Source: Priapulus caudatus | Taxonomy: Eukaryota; Priapulida; Priapulimorpha; Priapulimorphida; Priapulidae | Assembly: GCF_000485595.1 (NCBI RefSeq) | Contig: NW_014577195.1 | Location: 72,079-93,564 of the forward strand | Length of the DNA: 21,486 bases | Direction: 5' to 3' | Shown here: positions 18,501 to 21,486 of the stretch, piece after piece | How the letters are laid out: each line of letters opens with the position of its first letter | Numbering within the stretch: position 1 is the first letter of the stretch | Program-made: the position numbers and the translations under genes | Notes under the pieces: model-generated | The model's input: the letters and a program-made list of their open reading frames with translations, nothing else | Database searches by the model: none | Told to the model about the DNA's origin: nothing

Positions 18501-20613
18501 GGCCCAGTATCCGAGGCCAGTAAATTTTCCGTGGGGCCAATGAAACTGGTAAATGAACAAGGCCGATGGGCCAGTGGGAAAAAATGGAGTAAATGGTCTA
18601 TTAATGATATTTCAGCTTCTTCAGTCTGAGAATTTACCGAAATTCCCGATATTTTGTATGAAAATTTACCGATATTTACCGATAGCGCATCATATTCCCG
18701 ATCTTAAGTAGGGAAAATAACTAGTCAACACCATGCATGTTTGTCGCCGCTAGAGGTCGGAACAACTTCCGGTTTTCAGTTCTGGTTTTCAACGTGGCCT
18801 TGAACGTGTTGGCTAAGTTACTGTTCGAAGTCGAAATGAGCTTTCTGATTATGAATGAGCATGATGATCATGAGTACGATGGCAGTGACAATGAGATGGG
18901 GGAGAGGGAAGTGGATAATTTTTTGTTCAATTTCATGAAAGAATAAATCTCTAAGAATACACCAAAGAGTTCTGTTTCTCTTTTCATAATATGATGATCA
19001 TTGAATCGGGCCTGTAAAACCTAGTGTGGGCCAGTGAATTATACATTTCACAGGGCCGCTGGGCCAATGAGGGTGGAAGTTTTTCGTGCAGACTGGTTAT
19101 AATATGGATAAATTTGTCCTAAAATGAATATCGTTCGGTTAAATAACATTTAGGTATAAATATAATTGTACTTTTGTGATTAGCCTTTGGTCTGTAACGT
19201 GCAAAATATTTTGGCAAATGCGCAACTTTTTCAGGGTGGCAGCACGGTCGCGGGTGTCATGTCAGCACCCAAAAATAAAGATTTCGAAATTCAATGTTGT
19301 TTTATGACAAAACGTGAATGCGTAATTATAGATATTTATAGGTATGTGCTATTATTTATAAATCTACTATCATAATATACTCTAAAATTCTAGAGTAAAG
19401 TATTCCTTACGCGGGAGAACGAGAGATTTCGGGAAAATGGCCCCAAAAAGGGAGATCTCCTGCCCAAATCGGGAGAGTTGGAGTCTCTGCATTTAATATG
19501 TTATGTAGTTTGCCTAACCTATAGCAGAGCAATATTAATTAATATCAGAAGTAGATAATAGGGAAGGAGTGTGACTTCAATAAACAAGGGAAATTCGTCA
19601 TTTACCTACGATTTACTACACGTAACTCAACCAACTTGAGTTCAAATCGTATCGATGCGGTGTGGCTCGCTGGGAGATTGGAGCTGGAGCTGCTGCTGAT
19701 TGCGGTGGGCGTGCGTGCGTGGGGGGCATACCAGCTGTAAATAGGTCAAAGATTAGCTTGCCAAATGTTGCGTTGATGTCCAATCTCCCAGCGAGCTACA
19801 CTGCATTGCCGAGGGCACAAGAGGGCGCAAGAGTCGTTAGTAGCTGCCTATTGTTTCAAGTTAGGCTGGCTGGTTATGGATTCGGTTTGCTGGCAACAGA
19901 ATGGAGAATCGTGTCGTACGTTTTAGTCTGTATCTCCGGATTGCGAGTGTATACGAGGAAACGATTTCGCAAGATCCTAGGTGAATGTACTGTGTACGAT
20001 TTGAGCTCAAGTTGGTTGAGTTATGCGTAGTAAATAACGATACGTATTCTAAGACTAGTAAATGACGAATTTCCCATGTTTTTTTAAGTCACACTCCTTC
20101 CCTATTATCTACTTCTGTTAATATGCATTTCGACTTTGATTTTTAATGTATGATTGTTAGTTCTGCTAGTTAGATGATATGCTAATTATTTGGGTATTGA
20201 TAAATTATATCAGTGCCTCACAGTGTCATACGCGGGCTCCACCGAACTTCAACACATTCCAACTTTCCCCAAAAATACGTTCGGTTGTACTCCAAGAACA
20301 AGGCTCGCACATCAGGGTTTGGGTCAGTCAATTCCCACTGCTCGTCCACAACAGAGAGGGGTTTGGATATTGCCTCAGCAATTTGCTTAAATTTGGTTCC
20401 ATTTTGCAGGTTCCAGTTAGACGTTGACGGAGATGCTGAGGATGATGAGGCATTGTCAGTGTCACTCCAAATAGAACTGGAACTAGGGACAGTGAAACTC
20501 GATCCATGATGAGCACCTACGATAGGTCCTATCGTTTCTCGGTCAAACTCCTCCTGGAGTTTGACAGCAAGAGCAAGATCTGAATCAACGTGATTAGATA
20601 TAGGCCTAGACAT
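10735..20613 (-). CDS. SPRTN: SprT-like metalloprotease Spartan (DNA-protein crosslink protease), complete, 6 exons
   Basis: SPRTN is a replication-coupled nuclear protease that degrades proteins crosslinked to DNA. Minus-strand exons in transcript order are 20613-20222, 17502-17394, 17100-17056, 16746-16672, 15103-14860 and 11900-10735. All are GT-AG and in phase, totalling 2031 nt or 676 residues plus stop. By residue: 12-22 DLALAVKLQEE, MIU-like; 27-85 Ser-rich, absent from human; from about 94 WELTDPNPDVRALF starts the SprT domain; 168-172 HEMIH with the third zinc ligand His187 in GHGPEF; 222-264 Cys/His segment HWWRCDGPC to HQSTCGG; 306-310 FSGNG and 399-407 FPGKGFVLG, p97-binding SHP-like; 591-598 QSTLDNFF, PIP box for PCNA; 655-674 CPVC and HLDQC, UBZ4. 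The human protein is 489 residues; the excess is in the N-terminal insert and the linker. The start ATG at 20613 is the first Met of an open exon directly before the MIU-like motif. Confidence 0.95.
12060..12820. repeat. GC-rich block in SPRTN intron 5 with diverged repeated units
   Basis: This is a sharp GC increase within an AT-rich intron. It includes a perfect hairpin CGCGGC-GAA-GCCGCG at 12108-12122. Two diverged copies share TTTTTACGAAGA/TTTTAACGAAGA, then GGCTGG..CGGTC.. and ATGCTATCTCCAA, near 12424-12487 and 12673-12761. A third weaker copy (GGACGGCTTGAGGCCATCTCCAAACG) lies near 12235. No protein-like frame was recognised. It is probably part of a transposon or satellite of unknown family. 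Confidence 0.5.
12927..13001. repeat. GA-rich microsatellite
   Basis: (GA)n with GCGA at its start, then GAGAAAGA variants after a short interruption near 12957-12970. It lies in SPRTN intron 5. Confidence 0.85.
13271..13815 (-). mobile_element. Possible solo LTR-like sequence in SPRTN intron 5
   Basis: Read on the minus strand, this stretch has promoter-like order: TATATATA at 13658-13651 followed by AGACAG, then about 325 bp later AATAAA at 13332-13327 followed by TTCTTTGTGG. The plus-strand left edge TGTTAACACTTAACA looks like a TG..CA terminus. I could not find a matching target-site duplication or a second LTR, and the boundaries are approximate. It could equally be another kind of promoter-bearing repeat. 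Confidence 0.3.
13803..13822. repeat. Perfect 9-bp-stem hairpin
   Basis: GCCATCCTTACAAGGATGGC has 9-bp arms around AC. It lies at the edge of the LTR-like stretch. Confidence 0.6.
13823..14100. other. SPRTN intron 5, nothing recognised
   Basis: Mixed-composition intron sequence with a minus-strand open frame (14072-13755) that I do not recognise and that has no splice or domain support. Confidence 0.4.
14101..14452. repeat. Dispersed-repeat-like sequence ending in a CA microsatellite
   Basis: An A-rich AAAATAAA stretch (about 14160-14195) is followed by GACCAAGTTTGGAGAGGATC, then GTTGAGCGGTGCGGAAACG, then a (CA)n tract at 14424-14450. The arrangement resembles the KMO-intron repeat at 5788-5926: CAA..GTGA..GTCGAGCGGT.. 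followed by a short-period tract. It is likely a non-autonomous dispersed repeat in SPRTN intron 5. Confidence 0.5.
14453..14859 (-). other. SPRTN intron 5, start of intron
   Basis: A GC-rich patch around 14510-14620 with CGCGG clusters, then AT-rich sequence up to the exon 5 donor at 14859. The intron-retention frame stops at 14819. Confidence 0.5.
14860..15103 (-). CDS. SPRTN: SPRTN exon 5 (zinc-binding Cys/His segment)
   Basis: The acceptor TTCTCATTGCAG and donor GAAG|GTAAAG bound the exon. It encodes VYHSFHDEVDVYRQHWWRC, GPCQKRPPYFG, HQSTCGGKYTKIKEP and a Lys-rich basic tail, as in the DNA-binding region of SPRTN. Read-through past the donor would add 13 residues and stop at 14819. Confidence 0.94.
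15253..15357. repeat. Short G-run/T-run minisatellite (GGGCTTTTT type)
   Basis: Iterated blocks of 16-24 bp follow TTTCCAGGGC + T-run, for example TTTCCAGGGCGACTTTTTTC at 15328, after two CGGGG variants. It shares TTTCCAGGGCGACTTTT with 16538-16554 in the same intron. Confidence 0.7.
15411..15532. repeat. ACGC tetranucleotide plus AC dinucleotide microsatellite
   Basis: (ACGC)n from about 15429 to 15488 passes directly into (AC)n with CAGACAC variants to about 15530. It lies in SPRTN intron 4. Confidence 0.95.
15533..16087. other. SPRTN intron 4, middle part, nothing recognised
   Basis: Mixed-composition intron sequence with a short G-run at 15857-15865 and GC-rich patches near 15735-15850. 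No gene or repeat boundary is identified. Confidence 0.45.
16088..16362. repeat. GCAC/GCGCAGGCAC minisatellite
   Basis: An irregular array of GCACGCAC, GCGCAGGCAC and GCAAGCACGC blocks, with a higher-order phrase like GCAGGCACACACGCAAGCAC recurring at least three times (near 16194, 16269 and 16321). It is followed by TATATATA and a palindromic GC run at 16366-16386. The Arg/His/Ala/Thr frames through it are artefacts. Confidence 0.9.
16538..16647. repeat. Second G-run/T-run repeat next to exon 4
   Basis: It starts with TTTCCAGGGCGACTTTT as at 15328, then GGGGTCGCCCCCGATATC and two TTTCGGGGGC copies. It ends 24 bp from the exon 4 donor. Confidence 0.65.
16672..16746 (-). CDS. SPRTN: SPRTN exon 4 (GHGPEFCKHM)
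   Basis: This 75-bp exon has acceptor CTGTATTTACAG and donor ACG|GTATGT. It encodes DHDGHGPEFCKHMKRINDK and SGSKIT. His187 in GHGPEF is the expected third zinc ligand. Confidence 0.94.
17056..17100 (-). CDS. SPRTN: SPRTN exon 3 with the catalytic HEMIH
   Basis: This 45-bp exon has acceptor TTTTATTTCAG and donor AAG|GTAACG. It encodes HEMIHAYLFVTDNNK, the HExxH zinc-protease active site. Both sides are phase 0. Confidence 0.93.
17394..17502 (-). CDS. SPRTN: SPRTN exon 2
   Basis: The acceptor CATGTTTGTAG and donor CTG|GTAATT bound the exon. It encodes CAGLCCYEGRGGLCSIRL and PLLKLRPRSDLVQTLL, nearly identical in pattern to human SPRTN. Confidence 0.94.
18476..19095. mobile_element. hAT-like MITE nested in the outer element
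   Basis: It is flanked by the perfect 8-bp direct repeat GTTATAAT (18468-18475 and 19096-19103). The ends are CAGTCTGCG and, on the complement of the right side, CAGTCTGCACG. Subterminal GGCCCAGT / GGGCCAGT motifs occur on both sides. An 8-bp duplication with CAG...CTG ends is the hAT superfamily pattern. At 620 bp it is too short for a full transposase. Confidence 0.8.
18737..18946 (+). other. 69-codon open frame inside the hAT-like MITE
   Basis: It runs from ATG to TAA, ending NFMKE, with AATAAA overlapping the stop. The C-terminal part is acidic (EHDDHEYDGSDNEMGEREVD). I do not recognise it. It could be a transposase remnant, a captured host fragment or chance. Confidence 0.25.
19235..19341 (+). 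other. Exon-like segment inside the outer transposon-like element
   Basis: It is bounded by a good acceptor (AACTTTTTCAG) and donor (TTATAG|GTATGT). It is open for 35 codons, GGSTVAGVMSAPKNKDFEIQ and on to CCFMTKRECVIIDIY. I do not recognise it. It lies antisense to SPRTN. Confidence 0.25.
19546..20117. mobile_element. Foldback-type DNA transposon with long inverted ends, SPRTN intron 1
   Basis: It is flanked by the perfect 7-bp direct repeat TTAATAT (19539-19545 and 20118-20124). The first 32 bp at each end are identical inverted copies starting CAGAAGTAGATAATAGGGAA, and similarity continues with gaps for about 105-120 bp. A second inverted pair of 25 bp (19657-19681 and 19780-19804, sharing GCTCGCTGGGAGATTGG) sits inside. 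No transposase is present. Confidence 0.85.
20222..20613 (-). CDS. SPRTN: SPRTN exon 1
   Basis: It begins with ATG (20613-20611), MSRPISNHVDSDLALAVKLQ, and ends at WSPRMT plus two bases of Leu, with donor CT|GTGAGG. It holds the Ser-rich insert and the first part of the protease domain (ALFLEYNRTYFWGKLECVEV). Confidence 0.92.
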
Positions 20614-21372
20614 TTTTAAAACGGCAATAATTCCAAAAATATACGACGTTCCAACTAGAACTATTCGGGTTCACTGTTCAACATGATTTCCGCTAAAAAA
20701 ATTCACTGGAACAAGCAGCCATTCAAAACACAACACCAGAGCGCCTAGAACATTAGGACCTAGTGTTATATTGCTTCTATTGTCTCTGACAACACAGTCA
20801 ACACACACACCTATGAACAGACTACACGGATAACGGATACTAATAACGGATACACTGCGTGATTTCGCGGAAGCCTCGCGTGTAGCTTCCGCTTCAGCAG
20901 CGACCTCTATTGAAACGAACGAATTATGCCAACGAACCGCGTCGTACTTTTATGAAAGTGATTACGACGTTTATTACCCTTTATTATTCTAGATCGTTTT
21001 GTTTATTGCTGTCACTGGATTGGTATGTAATGACAGAACTTTATTTTGTATGAAATGTAGATAGAACATTTTCTTTAAAAAGCAATCAGTAGAAGTACTA
21101 CTACTAAAGTAAGGTTGGTAGGCCTACTACACTAGCTCCAAGAAACGGTATTGCTACTGTGCTAGGGTTAGAATACCGTTTCAATCATTGGCTGCAGCTA
21201 AACAATAGTATAGACAATCCGTCGCACAGCCTGGTCGGGCTAGTACTACACTAAAGTAAGTCACTAAGTGTAATTTCGTACACTAACCCATAAAGTTTGT
21301 CATAATTTATGAACTGGTATTGTGTTTGTAGTACACTACTCACTAGTAATATATACAGACCTGAGACTATTA
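20614..21372 (-). promoter_or_regulatory. SPRTN 5' flank, putative promoter region
   Basis: This is sequence upstream of the SPRTN start codon. It contains TTTCGCGG (20863-20870, E2F-like) overlapping an inverted pair of ETS-like boxes, GCGGAAGC at 20867-20874 and GCTTCCGC at 20885-20892. CGGATA repeats lie near 20827-20852. No TATA box stands out. The transcription start is unknown. Confidence 0.4.
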
Positions 21373-21486
21373 CAGTGGATCCCCTAGATACGAATTTAAT
21401 TCGTTCCACAAATTTTTTCGTATCTCGAACGCTATTGGCCTATAGAACGTACAGGAATCTACGTTCAGCAAGTGCGATCAATGAAT
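21373..21486. mobile_element. Possible pogo/Tigger-like element terminus, cut by window end
   Basis: TA followed by CAGTGGATCCCCTAGATACG, with TTAATTCG and TTTCGTATCTCGAACG internal blocks, has the look of a pogo/Tigger-type terminal repeat with a TA target. The other end lies outside the window. Confidence 0.4.

Larger units (their letters stand above)
17787..19489. mobile_element. Transposon-like element with CAGAGACTCCAAC ends, SPRTN intron 1
   Basis: The left end CAGAGACTCCAACCCT matches the complement of the right end CAGAGACTCCAACTCT at 14 or more of 16 positions. Both ends are followed by GGAGATTCTCC / GGAGATCTCC-type motifs. The left arm has a perfect hairpin CCAGGGGC-AAA-GCCCCTGG at 17899-17917. 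ATTT flanks both ends, at 17782-17785 and 19491-19494, as a possible 4-bp duplication with one extra base on each side. No transposase was recognised. It contains a younger nested element. Confidence 0.55.

Overview
This is eukaryotic, almost certainly metazoan, genomic DNA. Two split genes with GT-AG introns and consistent splice phases can be read. Most of the rest is intron or intergenic DNA rich in microsatellites, minisatellites and non-autonomous transposons. The AT-rich background, the acid/base motifs GACCTTTGACC and GACGGACGG, the TTCGCG-rich MITE and the long ACGC-type satellites suggest a marine invertebrate. I cannot assign a phylum from sequence alone.

Gene 1 (plus strand, 1903-9239) is the 3' part of kynurenine 3-monooxygenase (KMO). 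Ten exons encode 357 residues through the stop codon. The 5' exons with the N-terminal Rossmann fold are missing and should lie upstream of position 1, beyond a 1.85 kb minisatellite in the intron before the first visible exon.

Gene 2 (minus strand, 20613-10735) is a complete SPRTN/Spartan DNA-protein crosslink protease of 676 residues in six exons. It carries an MIU-like N-terminus, a SprT metalloprotease domain with HEMIH and a distal His, a zinc-binding segment, two SHP-like p97 motifs, a PIP box and a C-terminal UBZ4 finger. The two genes converge tail to tail across about 1.5 kb of intergenic DNA. They have no obvious shared pathway: KMO acts in tryptophan catabolism at the mitochondrial outer membrane, and SPRTN acts in nuclear DNA repair.

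Region by region: 1-1850 is a 20-bp minisatellite whose strand flips near 1272. 2153-2350 is a MITE. 2553-6200 is a large KMO intron with repeat debris and a two-unit GACCTTTGACC repeat. 6201-9239 is the exon-dense part of KMO. 9240-10734 is intergenic. 10735-11900 is the last SPRTN exon. 11901-14859 is SPRTN intron 5 with GC-rich repeats, a GA tract, an LTR-like sequence and a CA tract. 15104-16671 is intron 4 with two ACGC-type arrays and two G-rich minisatellites. 17503-20221 is intron 1 with an outer transposon-like element, a hAT-like MITE with a perfect 8-bp target duplication nested in it, and a separate foldback element with a 7-bp duplication. 20614-21486 is the SPRTN 5' flank, ending in a pogo/Tigger-like terminus.

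I do not see a clearly new multi-gene system. The most interesting signals are the polarity-flipping minisatellite, the duplicated SHP motif in SPRTN, the nested elements in SPRTN intron 1 and an exon-like segment inside the outer element. All family and domain assignments come from recognising conserved motifs by eye, not from database searches.
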